Shown here: positions 8,355 through 16,933 of the stretch, in pieces
How the letters are laid out: each line of letters starts with the position of its first letter
Position numbering within the stretch: the stretch's first letter is position 1
Origin: WTFY01 sp965220895
GTDB taxonomy: Bacteria; Pseudomonadota; Gammaproteobacteria; UBA4575
NCBI GenBank assembly: GCA_965220895.1
Contig: OZ244850.1
Location: 1,178,001 to 1,242,000 of the forward strand
Reading direction: 5' to 3'
DNA: 64,000 bases
The notes under the pieces: model-generated
What the model saw: the letters and a program-made list of their open reading frames with translations, nothing else
The model's database searches: none
What the model was told of the DNA's origin: nothing
Position numbers and translations under genes: made by a program

Positions 8355-9820
8355 GAATTGAAAACGGGGTACAGAAAATCATAAAGGGGCTGGATATAGA
8401 AAAACAGCAGCAGTGTGGCCGCAGCCGTAGCACACAAGGGAATCAGGCAGGCAAGCGGGGCCTCCTGGATTCCGGAAGCCGTGGTTGCCTGGGCAGGATC
8501 CGGCGGTTTGAAAAAAGCACGCAGGCCAATCGGCAGCAGGTAGGCACAGTTCAGCAAGGTGCTCAGCGCAAAGGCGAACAGCACGACATAATGGTGCGTA
8601 TCCACACTGCCTTCTACCAGCAGCCATTTGCTCCAGCTGCCGATGAATGGCGGCAGGCCGATCACACTGAATGCGGCGAGCAGGAAAGCTGCAAAAGTGA
8701 ATGGCATCTTGTGGCCGAGCCCGTTGAGTTGGCTGACTCGCGTATATTTCGTCACGGTGTAAATTGCACCGGCACAAAAAAACAGGGTAATTTTCCCGAA
8801 AGCGTGCGTGACGATGTGCAGGGCGCCTCCCAGGGCAGCCGCAGGCCAGGCCAGTGCCGCCCCGATGACAATGTATGAAAGTTGACTGATCGTCGAATAG
8901 GCCAGCCGTGTTTTCAGGTTGTCCTTGCTGAGTGCGATGATCGAGGCGATCACCATGGTGGCCACCGCCAGCCACAGGATCCAGACCGAGGCCTCCTGTG
9001 CTGCCAGGTAGTCGATCCCGAATACGTACACGGAAATTTTGAGCACGGAAAATGCTCCGGCCTTGACCACAGCCACGGCATGCAGCAGGGCGCTCACGGG
9101 CGTAGGCGCAATCATGGCAGCCGGCAGCCAGCGATAAAACGGTAACAGGGCCGCTTTTCCGATACCGAGCATGAACAGCGTGAACAGCAGCGCGGCGGCC
9201 AATCCCTGGGTATTCCCTTCAAGCACACCCCCCGGCATGAAATCCAGCGTACCGGAGCGAATCCAGGTGATGACCAGAGCGGTCAGGAAAAACATGATCG
9301 AGGTGCCAAGCAAGAGCCCCAGGTAGACACGTCCTCCACTTCGTGCCTCAGAGGTTTGCTTATGTGTCACCAGGGGATAGGTGGATAATGTCAATGCCTC
9401 ATAAAATATGAACAACGTGAACAGGTTTGCCGCAAAGGCAATGCCCATGGTCGCGGCAATCGATACGGAAAAGAACAGGTAAAACCGCGTGAGATTCTTT
9501 TCTGAATTCCCGGACATGTAACCGATGGAATACATCGTTGTGAAAACCCAGAGACCGGATGCCAGTAAGGCAAATACAAGCCCGAGGGGTTCCAGATGGA
9601 AAGCAATCGAAAGATTGGCAGAGATGTTCAGCAAGGTGTGCACTGGACTGGGCCCGTGGTACAGCCCCAGCAACTGGGTGATGTACAAGAACAGGAGGAC
9701 CCCTGCGAACAGTGAACTCGCCTCACGCAGCCCTGGCCGGTTGTGAAACAGCAGAACCAGGGCCCCACCCAGCAGGGGGATCAAGAGTGCGAGCTCAAGG
9801 TGTTGCAGCAGCGGGATCAT
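8351..9820 (-). CDS. MrpD/ND4-like cation-proton antiporter subunit (second copy)
   Basis: A 489-residue polytopic member of the MrpD/NuoM/NuoN family. The TM5 Glu is in LFIFYEALTLSTYPLV and the TM7 Lys in GIGKAALLPFYRWLPAAMIAPTPVSALLHAV, so the proton-path residues are present. It begins 3 bases after the stop of the first copy. It differs clearly in sequence from the other two antiporter-like proteins in the cluster, so they look like old paralogues and not a recent duplication. It may provide the ND5-like function normally held by the N-terminal part of MrpA. Confidence 0.92.
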   Translation of the reverse strand: MIPLLQHLELALLIPLLGGALVLLFHNRPGLREASSLFAGVLLFLYITQLLGLYHGPSPVHTLLNISANLSIAFHLEPLGLVFALLASGLWVFTTMYSIGYMSGNSEKNLTRFYLFFSVSIAATMGIAFAANLFTLFIFYEALTLSTYPLVTHKQTSEARSGGRVYLGLLLGTSIMFFLTALVITWIRSGTLDFMPGGVLEGNTQGLAAALLFTLFMLGIGKAALLPFYRWLPAAMIAPTPVSALLHAVAVVKAGAFSVLKISVYVFGIDYLAAQEASVWILWLAVATMVIASIIALSKDNLKTRLAYSTISQLSYIVIGAALAWPAAALGGALHIVTHAFGKITLFFCAGAIYTVTKYTRVSQLNGLGHKMPFTFAAFLLAAFSVIGLPPFIGSWSKWLLVEGSVDTHHYVVLFAFALSTLLNCAYLLPIGLRAFFKPPDPAQATTASGIQEAPLACLIPLCATAAATLLLFFYIQPLYDFLYPVFNS

Positions 9821-9823
9821 TGC

Positions 9824-11302
9824 TTAGTGAAATAACGTCTGAATGGCGGTACTTGCAAACCCGAGGCTAAAGGAGGTATCCAGGCCAAAATAAAAGCTGC
9901 CGGCTACCAGCAACCACAGGGGGAGCAACATCTGCCGGGGTGCTTCAAGGACCCCCTGGCTCTGGCGCGTGGCACTTGCAGGGGTCTTGAAGTAGGCATG
10001 TTCAATGATTTTCCAGATGTAAAGGACCGTCAACAGGGATCCTCCCACGACCACGATTGCTGCCAGCCAGTGCCCCTGTTCAATCGCTGCTGCCAGCACA
10101 TACCATTTACTGACAAAACCTGCCGTAAAGGGTATCCCGATCAGCCCAAGGCCCAGCAGAACCACGGCCGCCATGGTCCAGGGCATGCGCCTGCCCAGCC
10201 CGGCGAAATCTTCCAGTTGCACCGAGCCGATTCTCAGCAATACGCAGGCCATGGCCAGGAACAACCCGCCTTTGATGATCGCATGATTGAACAGGTATAC
10301 CATCCCGGCGATCGTGCCGTCTGCAGAACCCAGACCGATTGCCAGCGTCATGTAACCGATCTGTGCAACGCTGGAATAGGCGAGCATGCGTTTGATGTTT
10401 TCCTGAAAAATGGCAACAAAGGACGCTGTCAGGATGGCAATGATGGACAGGGGCAGCAGGATCTTGTCCAGGTGAAATTGCTGTAGAGAAATTTCCTGCG
10501 GAAACAGGCCGAAAAAAAATCGCAGCAGCACGTATACAGAAACCTTGGTCGCGGTTGCCGACAGGAACACCGTGATCATCGATGGAGCATGCGCATAGGC
10601 ATTGGGCAGCCAAAGGTGCAGCGGAAACAAGGCAATTTTCAGCGAGATTCCAGCAGTCAGAAAGGCAAAGGCCGCGTGCAATGTTCTGGAGTCAACGACT
10701 GCCGGTATCCTCTGATGTAAATCCTGAATGTTGAGGGTGCCGGTTAACATGTACAGCAGGCCGACGCCAATCAATATAAAGGTGGCGCCGATGGTCCCCA
10801 TGATCAAATACTGGTATGCAGCAGTCAGGGCCCGCCGATCATGGCCCATCGCAATCAACACATAGGAGGACAGTGAGCTGATTTCAAGGAATACGAAAAT
10901 ATTGAAGGCATCTCCAGAAGCAATGATGCCCAGCAGGCCGGTCAGGCACAGCAGGTATGCAGAAAAAAACAGGCTGGCCCTCTCCGGCGGAATTTCCTGC
11001 TCTATGCTTTCTCGTGCCGCAATCATGGTGATGCTGGCCGTTGCAGCCACGATGGTCAGCAAATAGGCGCTTAGGTGGTCAATGCGGTATTCGATTCCAA
11101 GCGGCGGTCTCCACCCGCCCAGGTGGTAGGACAACACGCCGTGCTCGGACACTTCGTGCACCAGCAGCAAGGCGATGACAAAAGAAATGATGCTCACTGC
11201 AGTTGCCAGCAACCAGGCCCAGTTGGCCCGTGTGACCAGGACACAGGCGGGTGCACTGATCAGGGGGATCACCACTTGTAATGCAGGTAAATGAGCCAGC
11301 AC
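9824..11302 (-). CDS. mnhD: Na+/H+ antiporter subunit D (first copy, MrpD)
   Basis: A 492-residue, roughly 14-helix protein and the most canonical MrpD of the three. It has the TM5 Glu in IFVFLEISSLSSYVLIA, the TM7 Lys in ISLKIALFPLHLWLPNAYAHAPS, and a Lys in SATATKVSVYVLL. Its start touches the last base of the mnhC stop, matching the usual mrpC-mrpD order. MrpD subunits carry protons across the inner membrane as part of a multi-subunit Na+/H+ antiporter. Confidence 0.94.
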   Translation of the reverse strand: MLAHLPALQVVIPLISAPACVLVTRANWAWLLATAVSIISFVIALLLVHEVSEHGVLSYHLGGWRPPLGIEYRIDHLSAYLLTIVAATASITMIAARESIEQEIPPERASLFFSAYLLCLTGLLGIIASGDAFNIFVFLEISSLSSYVLIAMGHDRRALTAAYQYLIMGTIGATFILIGVGLLYMLTGTLNIQDLHQRIPAVVDSRTLHAAFAFLTAGISLKIALFPLHLWLPNAYAHAPSMITVFLSATATKVSVYVLLRFFFGLFPQEISLQQFHLDKILLPLSIIAILTASFVAIFQENIKRMLAYSSVAQIGYMTLAIGLGSADGTIAGMVYLFNHAIIKGGLFLAMACVLLRIGSVQLEDFAGLGRRMPWTMAAVVLLGLGLIGIPFTAGFVSKWYVLAAAIEQGHWLAAIVVVGGSLLTVLYIWKIIEHAYFKTPASATRQSQGVLEAPRQMLLPLWLLVAGSFYFGLDTSFSLGFASTAIQTLFH

Positions 11303-11661
11303 TAGTTTTCGTCCTGAAGATCATCCTGTTCGTGAATGATGGTTTCGTCGACAGTGCCGTAAGCCCGGTGGATTCTGGCAATGATCGCCAGTCCCAGCGC
11401 GGTTGTTGACACCCCAACCACGATGGCTGTCAGGATCAGGACATGCGGTAGTGGATTCGAATATACGTCGGTCCCAGCAATCAGTATGGGTGCAGTCCCT
11501 CCTTTCACCTTGCTCATGGAGATGAACAGTATGAATACCGAGGTTTGAAAAATGTTCAGCCCGATAATTTTTTTGATCAGGTTGGAGTCTGAGATGACAA
11601 TATAAAAACCCATCATCATCAAAATGATCACGACCCAGTAATTGAAATAACCTGTGATCAT
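11302..11661 (-). CDS. mnhC: Na+/H+ antiporter subunit C (MrpC)
   Basis: The 119-residue, three-helix protein is homologous to NuoK. It shows the characteristic middle segment GLNIFQTSVFILFISMSKVK and the DVYSNPLPHVLILTAIVVGV segment that marks MrpC. It lies between mnhB (3 bases upstream) and mnhD. It acts as a membrane subunit of the antiporter complex. Confidence 0.94.
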   Translation of the reverse strand: MITGYFNYWVVIILMMMGFYIVISDSNLIKKIIGLNIFQTSVFILFISMSKVKGGTAPILIAGTDVYSNPLPHVLILTAIVVGVSTTALGLAIIARIHRAYGTVDETIIHEQDDLQDEN

Positions 11662-11664
11662 TGC

Positions 11665-12087
11665 CTATTCGAAGAACTCGTCAAGCGTGTAAAAAATTGC
11701 AATCATGACGGCACCCACCGTGATACCCACCCCAAGTTCAATAAGAAAAATGCCCAGATGCTGGGCTTGCTGATGACCCTGCAGCAACACATTGTAGTCA
11801 AGGAAATTTCCACCCAGCAGCATGGTGGTCACACCAACTCCGGCGTATAGCAATACGCCTGCTGCAATGAAATAACGGACCGTCTCGGTGGAAAGAATGC
11901 GCTGGGCTTTCTGCCGGCCATATACCAACGCGTAAAGGATCACGGCAGCAGCAAATATTACGCCTGCCTGAAAGCCTCCACCGGGCCCATACTCCCCGTG
12001 AAACTGCACGTACAGGCCAAACAGCATGACCGCAGGGATAATCACCCTGCAGACTTCGCGCAGTATCAAGCTGGAACGGAGATTCAT
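11665..12087 (-). CDS. mnhB: Na+/H+ antiporter subunit B (MrpB)
   Basis: A 140-residue protein with four hydrophobic helices. It carries the MrpB signature FHGEYGPGGGFQAGVIFAAAVILYALVYG and ends with a LGVGITVGAVMIAIFYTLDEF helix. The start overlaps the preceding MrpA-C-like gene by 4 bases. MrpB is a small membrane subunit needed for assembly of the antiporter. Confidence 0.94.
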   Translation of the reverse strand: MNLRSSLILREVCRVIIPAVMLFGLYVQFHGEYGPGGGFQAGVIFAAAVILYALVYGRQKAQRILSTETVRYFIAAGVLLYAGVGVTTMLLGGNFLDYNVLLQGHQQAQHLGIFLIELGVGITVGAVMIAIFYTLDEFFE

Positions 12088-12632
12088 GGTTTGCGCCCGC
12101 TTCGCTTTGCGGTTTTTCCAAGCAAAAGCAGGACGCCCACGGCCGCAGTGAATATCACTACGACTTCACCCAGTGTATCGTAGCCTCGATAACTTGCCAA
12201 CACAGAAGTCACAACATTGGGAATGCCAATCTCCTCGCTGCTTTGTGTCAGGTAATGCGGTGCAACATGGGTGTGGATCGGGGCGTTTGCATCCTCATAC
12301 AGGGGCATGTCCAGTGTTCCGTAAATCAGGGCTGCCCCCGTGATCGTGATTACAGCAATGGGCAGAAACCTTTTGTGTTTGCTGACAGTCTGCTCCCGCC
12401 CCGTGATTGCAATGGTTCCCAGAAGCAGTACGGTAGTGATTCCAGCACCTACGGCAGCTTCGGTGAATGCAACATCCACCGCATCCATTGCCACGAACAG
12501 ACCCGCTGACAAGAAACTGTAGACGCCGCTTGATAGTGCGATGGCGAGCAGACTTTTCATACGTATCAGTACGATCACTGTAAGCGCCAGCATGGTCAGA
12601 AGCGAAAAATTGACGATGGTTTCTATATCCAC
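12084..12632 (-). CDS. Detached MrpA C-terminal part (DUF4040/MbhD-MbhE-like)
   Basis: This 182-residue membrane protein matches the C-terminal part of MrpA, not the full subunit. The first half (SLLAIALSSGVYSFLSAGLF and AFTEAAVGAGITTVLLLG) is the DUF4040/MbhD-like, NuoJ-like portion. The second half contains GIPNVVTSVLASYRGYDTLGE, the MrpA/MbhE end motif. In typical bacterial Mrp operons this part is fused to an ND5-like N-terminus; here it stands alone, as in archaeal Mbh clusters. It overlaps mnhB by 4 bases. Confidence 0.9.
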   Translation of the reverse strand: MDIETIVNFSLLTMLALTVIVLIRMKSLLAIALSSGVYSFLSAGLFVAMDAVDVAFTEAAVGAGITTVLLLGTIAITGREQTVSKHKRFLPIAVITITGAALIYGTLDMPLYEDANAPIHTHVAPHYLTQSSEEIGIPNVVTSVLASYRGYDTLGEVVVIFTAAVGVLLLLGKTAKRSGRKP

Positions 12633-12638
12633 AGGTTT

Positions 12639-12956
12639 TCAGGACTCGTTAGGCTGCTCAGAATTTTGATCCGAAGCCTGGTTTTTTCCGCTGAGCATTG
12701 CGGTGTGCGCTAGGGCATGTACTGCGGTCGGACCAGTGAGCATCATGAACAGCAGAATCAGAATCAGTTTGATGATCACCAGCGGGTCCTGCGATTGTGT
12801 GATTAGGCCCAGCAAAATCAGTATGGCGCCCAGGCTGTCTATGATGCTGGCTGCATGCACCCTGGAATAAAAATCCGGCAGGCGCATGAGCCCCAGGGTG
12901 CCGATCAAGCAAAACACGCTGCCTAGTACCAGCAGTATCCAACTGACTACGAACAT
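12639..12956 (-). CDS. mnhG: Na+/H+ antiporter subunit G (MrpG)
   Basis: The 105-residue protein has three hydrophobic helices and the MrpG signature GTLGLMRLPDFYSRVHAASIIDSLG. It ends in a hydrophilic Gln/Asn/Ser/Glu-rich tail. It sits 6 bases upstream of the MrpA-C-like gene and 9 bases downstream of mnhF. MrpG is a small structural subunit of the antiporter. Confidence 0.94.
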   Translation of the reverse strand: MFVVSWILLVLGSVFCLIGTLGLMRLPDFYSRVHAASIIDSLGAILILLGLITQSQDPLVIIKLILILLFMMLTGPTAVHALAHTAMLSGKNQASDQNSEQPNES

Positions 12957-12965
12957 GCCCGGACC

Positions 12966-13235
12966 TCACTCATCGACAGATTTGCCCAGAGAGTCATATC
13001 GGAACAATTTCAGTACTGCAATCGTCGATATGAAATTGATCAGCGCATAAAGCAGCGCAATATCCAGGAAATCTGGCCGTGCAGTCAAAAATCCAAATAA
13101 TGCGATCAACAAGACGATGGCGGTGCCAAACGTGTTGACGGCTAGGATGCGATCAAAAATTGTGGGTCCTAGAGCCACACGCAGCAGTAGGACAAACATA
13201 ACGATCAAGATAGCAATGAATGCAGTTGTAAACAT
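12966..13235 (-). CDS. mnhF: Na+/H+ antiporter subunit F (MrpF)
   Basis: An 89-residue, three-helix protein with the MrpF pattern LLLRVALGPTIFDRILAVNTF and RPDFLDIALLYALINF. The neighbours mnhE (16 bases upstream) and mnhG (9 bases downstream) give the standard E-F-G order. It is an inner-membrane structural subunit of the antiporter. Confidence 0.94.
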   Translation of the reverse strand: MFTTAFIAILIVMFVLLLRVALGPTIFDRILAVNTFGTAIVLLIALFGFLTARPDFLDIALLYALINFISTIAVLKLFRYDSLGKSVDE

Positions 13236-13251
13236 AAGACCCTGTGCAGTT

Positions 13252-13740
13252 TCAGGAAGTATCGGGTCGCCCTTGCAGGACAGAAATCCGTTCCTTCATT
13301 TTTCCCTGTTGCAGTTTCTCGGCGGTCTCTTGAGTCAGTGAGTGCACTTCGATGGTTTGGTCGTCAACATTCAGTGTATATGTGCCGGGAGTCAAAGTGA
13401 TGCAGTTTGCATAGGTGGTCGTGGCTACATCGTTGAGCTTTGATGTGGACACGGTACTTGTGTTGGGGGAAATCGGTAATTTCGGATGCAATATTCGCCA
13501 ACTGACATCCAGATTGGAACGGACCACTTCCAGAAAAAACCAGGGCAGGAATCTGGGTAAATTGAGGCTGAAATACAGCGTATTGAAGTTAGGGCTTTGA
13601 AGTGCGAGCCTGTGGAGGAGCCATGCGACCAGCAAACCGCTGGCAATACCCAAAGACAGCAAGAGGATGCCCAGATGTCCAGACAACAATATCCACAAGA
13701 GGAGTAGCAGGGATGCCGCTATCAATATACGAATCAGCAT
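13252..13740 (-). CDS. mnhE: Na+/H+ antiporter subunit E (MrpE)
   Basis: The 162-residue MrpE has N-terminal membrane helices (ILIAASLLLLLWILLSGHLG) followed by a cytoplasmic domain. That domain includes LPRFLPWFFLEVVRSNLDVSWRIL and ANCITLTPGTYTLNVDDQTIEVHSL, both family hallmarks. It is the first gene of the Mrp-like cluster and lies 77 bases after hemY. MrpE is needed for stable assembly of the complex. Confidence 0.93.
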   Translation of the reverse strand: MLIRILIAASLLLLLWILLSGHLGILLLSLGIASGLLVAWLLHRLALQSPNFNTLYFSLNLPRFLPWFFLEVVRSNLDVSWRILHPKLPISPNTSTVSTSKLNDVATTTYANCITLTPGTYTLNVDDQTIEVHSLTQETAEKLQQGKMKERISVLQGRPDTS

Positions 13741-13768
13741 GGCTTATTGCCGTACGTCGGACTGTTCA

Positions 13769-13789
13769 TGTCGCAGAATACTTGCGACA
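13769..13789. repeat. Perfect inverted repeat between hemY and mnhE
   Basis: TGTCGCA-GAATACT-TGCGACA forms a perfect 7-bp stem with a 7-base loop in the 77-base gap between hemY and mnhE. No T run follows on the minus strand, so it is not a normal terminator. It could be an mRNA processing or stability element separating the haem and antiporter messages, or an operator for the mnh genes. Confidence 0.55.
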
Positions 13790-13817
13790 AAGACGGGGTT
13801 CAAGCAAGAGGTCTTCC

Positions 13818-15008
13818 TCATGGGATCCGGGCGGCTAGGTCCAGTCCTTTTTTCGTGTAGTGGTATGCAGTCTCAGTCTCATTGAGATGCTTGTGTAAAG
13901 TCGCAAGTTCGGCACAAGTCTCGGCCAGGGGTTCCGAGTCCAGGCTGGATTCGAGGTAGTTTTTTGCCTTGTCCCAAAGCTCAGCTCGTTTACACAAACG
14001 ACCCAGCGTCAGCTGCAGGCCGGCATCGCGGTCGTGCTGGGCAATCCACTGCTCTGCCAGGTGCAGTGCAGAGTTGGCATCAGCATGTTCCAGCAAACCG
14101 AATTGTCGGACCAGCCCCGGACTCCAGTGACTGTCCAGCATGTTCGTTACCAGGGTTGCGGCTGCCTGGTGCCTGCCCTGTGCCCGCAGTGCCTCGACGT
14201 AGGCAACTGCCAGCGTGTCATCAGCTGCAATAGTACTCCTGAATCGCTTGCCAAGATGCTCAATATCCTCGGCAGTTTCGCCACGCCTGGATGCTTCCAG
14301 CAGTCCACATGCCGCGGTTTTCCGTATTTTCTCGAGTATCTCGGGGCGGATACTGTGGTTCTTTTCCAGGTCGGGGACAATGCCCGCGAGTTGTTGCCAG
14401 TCGTGCAGTTGTTCATAGGTACTGGCAAACAGGCCAGCGATTTTAGAGTTGTTTGCAATCTTCCCGCTATATGGCTCAATGCAGGCCAGAGCCTGTTCTG
14501 GCAGGCCCTGTTGCAAGAGGAACTCAGCACGCACAATGTCCAGTACGGCCTGCTTGTCCGGCATGGATTTTTCTGCCTGTTCCAGATACTGGTCACGCAT
14601 TTCATGGTTCCCGTTCTGTTGTGCAGCGCGCGCTGCCCAGATGTAGTTGATGAGCGCACTGCGGGCTTCATCAGCCCCCCGTATCAGCAGCTTCTCCGCC
14701 TGCAGCCAGTCCCCTGAGGCAAATTTGGCCAGCCCTTGGCTGGTGTCCACGGCGGCTTTGCGCTGCCTGCGTCTGGAACGAGCGGCCTGGAACCGAAGAG
14801 GTGCGTTGAATACAAGGCCAAGCAGGCGCAAGGCTAAATACAGTATGACAACCGCGATGCATGCCCCGACTACAAATCGAACCAGTGGCATCTCAATCGT
14901 GACATCACCATAGGTGAAGATTGCAAGCCCCGGGACTTGCATGACATACAGAATGATGCCTGCAAACAGGACCAGGAAAACCACGAAAACTAGCAAGGGG
15001 CGTAGCAT
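13818..15008 (-). CDS. hemY: HemY-like TPR membrane protein of the haem operon
   Basis: The 396-residue protein has two N-terminal membrane helices (about residues 5-24 and 42-65), a basic stretch (RSRRRQRKAAV) and a long helical TPR region. This is the HemY_N family seen beside hemCDX in beta- and gammaproteobacteria; despite the name it is not protoporphyrinogen oxidase. Its exact role in haem synthesis is not established. The start abuts the hemX stop directly, so the pair is coupled. Confidence 0.9.
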   Translation of the reverse strand: MLRPLLVFVVFLVLFAGIILYVMQVPGLAIFTYGDVTIEMPLVRFVVGACIAVVILYLALRLLGLVFNAPLRFQAARSRRRQRKAAVDTSQGLAKFASGDWLQAEKLLIRGADEARSALINYIWAARAAQQNGNHEMRDQYLEQAEKSMPDKQAVLDIVRAEFLLQQGLPEQALACIEPYSGKIANNSKIAGLFASTYEQLHDWQQLAGIVPDLEKNHSIRPEILEKIRKTAACGLLEASRRGETAEDIEHLGKRFRSTIAADDTLAVAYVEALRAQGRHQAAATLVTNMLDSHWSPGLVRQFGLLEHADANSALHLAEQWIAQHDRDAGLQLTLGRLCKRAELWDKAKNYLESSLDSEPLAETCAELATLHKHLNETETAYHYTKKGLDLAARIP

Positions 15009-16094
15009 TTAGCGACTCTCTATATTTTCCAGCAGACCCGCCAGAAGGCTGCTTGGCTCACTGATGTCTGGAAGTTCCGGTTCAAGATTCACGGAATTCA
15101 AGGCCTCCAGTTCATCGGCCAGTTCACTCATGTTGTTCTGGGGCGCTGAGGTTTCAAGCCATGTCAGCGCGGATTCAAGTTCATGATGGTAGCCTTGGCT
15201 GTCGCGCCTCGCCAAGGCATATTTGGCACTGAGCAATCGGGCCTGGAGAAATTCGTGGGTCGGGGTCTCCCCCCGGTGTTCGCCTGACAGGCTGGATGGC
15301 GATGCCTTTCGGGTGATGGTGATGGAATCGTCAATGAAGTCCTTCACCTGGCCCGTAATCTTTTGCCACAATTTCGGCTTGCTTTCTTGGGGGTCTGGCT
15401 GACGAGGTTCAGGTCGCTGATTTGGTGTTGGCCTGACATTAACGTTGCCCTGGCGGATCCTGCCCAGCAAATTGTTGAGTTGCAGACCGATACCCACCCA
15501 GTCTGGACCGGGAACGGTTTTCAGTTTTTGAATCTGTCTGGAGATGGATTCACGTACAGGGAGCAGGCGAGGGTCATTGAGTTCATGCAGGCGAGTGCTT
15601 GCGATCTCCAGGGCGGCAATGGTTCCCGAAATGTCACGCTCAATGAGCAAACGATGACTGGCCAGATGCAAGATATACAAAGTCTCGTTCAATCCCCATT
15701 CTAGTTGGCTCCGGTTGACACTGGCCAGGGACTGTTGCACGAAGCTGCGAGTGTTTTCCTGTTGGTTCGCCTGTTCCTTCAGTTGTTTGGAAAGCCCCGT
15801 TACTTGCTGTTCAAGTGCAGTGATCTGTTGCTGCAATTCCTCTTTGAAATCCAGAAACTTCGTGCTCTCGTCAATGGTGGCAATACCGTCAGCCAGGGCT
15901 TGGCGCTCAGATGTAGCCTGAACCAGACGCTCATTGAGTCCGAGCCATGCATAATATGCAAGGCTGCCCCCGGCGAGCAGCAAAACTGTGATCAGGGCTG
16001 GAAGGACAAGACCGTTGCGAAGTTTTCGACCGCTCGGTTTTTCCGGGACATCTGGCCCCGACTCGGAAGGTGAGGTTGGTTGTTGAGCGTCCAT
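15009..16094 (-). CDS. hemX: HemX-like protein of the haem operon
   Basis: The product (361 residues from the ATG at 16094) has a Pro/Ser-rich cytoplasmic leader, one membrane helix (VLPALITVLLLAGGSLAYYA) and a periplasmic region with a coiled coil (Gln-rich, around residues 90-130). This is the HemX family. It was once annotated as uroporphyrinogen methyltransferase, but it lacks SAM-binding motifs. The frame is open further upstream into the end of hemD; I chose 16094 because it lies 19 bases after the hemD stop and gives a sensible N-terminus. Confidence 0.9.
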   Translation of the reverse strand: MDAQQPTSPSESGPDVPEKPSGRKLRNGLVLPALITVLLLAGGSLAYYAWLGLNERLVQATSERQALADGIATIDESTKFLDFKEELQQQITALEQQVTGLSKQLKEQANQQENTRSFVQQSLASVNRSQLEWGLNETLYILHLASHRLLIERDISGTIAALEIASTRLHELNDPRLLPVRESISRQIQKLKTVPGPDWVGIGLQLNNLLGRIRQGNVNVRPTPNQRPEPRQPDPQESKPKLWQKITGQVKDFIDDSITITRKASPSSLSGEHRGETPTHEFLQARLLSAKYALARRDSQGYHHELESALTWLETSAPQNNMSELADELEALNSVNLEPELPDISEPSSLLAGLLENIESR

Positions 16095-16113
16095 CGTTAC
16101 GCGTGCTGTACGT

Positions 16114-16887
16114 TCAGCCGGATCCCTTGGCCCATGTATGCAGAGCCTCCAGCATGGCAGCATCGCTGGCATTACTGGCTATTATAGGGCTTTTCGTAAA
16201 ACCGATGGCGGTGGCAGTCTCTGCAATGCGCCGGCTTCCTGCAACGAGCGCAACCCTGGTGACCCATTTTCGCTCATCGACCGCACACAGGGCCCACAGG
16301 TTGTGGGCTGACTCGACACTGTAGATGAGTATGGCTGATTCTTTTTCGGGGCAAGTGCTAAGGTTCAGTGCAGGGCGTGTTGCGGGGCACAAGCGACGAT
16401 AAACTTCTACAATGTCTACCTGAGCACCGCGGGAAAGCAGTTCTCGCACCAGATGCTCACGCCCGCCAACCCCCCGAACGATCAGTATGGATTGCCCCTG
16501 CAGTTCTTCTTGGGCCAGCAGGTCTTCACTGCGGAATCCAGTCTTGGGCACGATGTCTGTTCGCACGCCATACTGGCTCAGGGCAGCCTGAGTTGCCGGT
16601 CCCAGCGTTGCAATGCACTGTGTGCTGAATGTCAATTGCAGTTTCTGCATCAGCGACATCGCATGGTGTACCGCATTTGCACTGTTGAAAATGACAGTGT
16701 CGTAAGTTGCCAGGTTTTGAAACAAGCCGGTTGCCATACTGGGGTCTTCCACCGGGCGGATGTCAATCGTGGGGAAATGCACGATCTTGACTTGGAATTT
16801 TTTCAGGGATAACAGCAGGTTTTGGGTCTGAGCCACCGGGCGGGTGACTACAACAGTCTTGTCTGACAGAGGTTCGCGGCTGGTCAT
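16114..16887 (-). CDS. hemD: Uroporphyrinogen-III synthase
   Basis: The product (257 residues) cyclises hydroxymethylbilane, inverting ring D, to give uroporphyrinogen III. Family segments include KTVVVTRPVAQTQNLLLSLK at the start, FNSANAVHHAM, IATLGPATQAALSQYGV and SILIVRGVGGREHLVREL. HemD is poorly conserved, but position directly after hemC supports the call. The open frame reaches 17112, overlapping hemC; the ATG at 16887, 46 bases after the hemC stop, is the sensible start. Confidence 0.93.
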   Translation of the reverse strand: MTSREPLSDKTVVVTRPVAQTQNLLLSLKKFQVKIVHFPTIDIRPVEDPSMATGLFQNLATYDTVIFNSANAVHHAMSLMQKLQLTFSTQCIATLGPATQAALSQYGVRTDIVPKTGFRSEDLLAQEELQGQSILIVRGVGGREHLVRELLSRGAQVDIVEVYRRLCPATRPALNLSTCPEKESAILIYSVESAHNLWALCAVDERKWVTRVALVAGSRRIAETATAIGFTKSPIIASNASDAAMLEALHTWAKGSG

Positions 16888-16933
16888 GCTCACCACTTTC
16901 GGTTGCTTGCGTATACCAACACCGAGATCCGGA

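Noticed and set aside
6416..9820. DAB/Mps-type inorganic carbon pump
   Set aside because: Such pumps pair a NuoL-like protein with a large DUF2309 protein. No DUF2309 gene is in the window.
6416..13740. Formate hydrogenlyase, membrane-bound hydrogenase or complex I fragment
   Set aside because: All genes are antiporter-module subunits. No NiFe hydrogenase subunit, Fe-S subunit or formate dehydrogenase is present.
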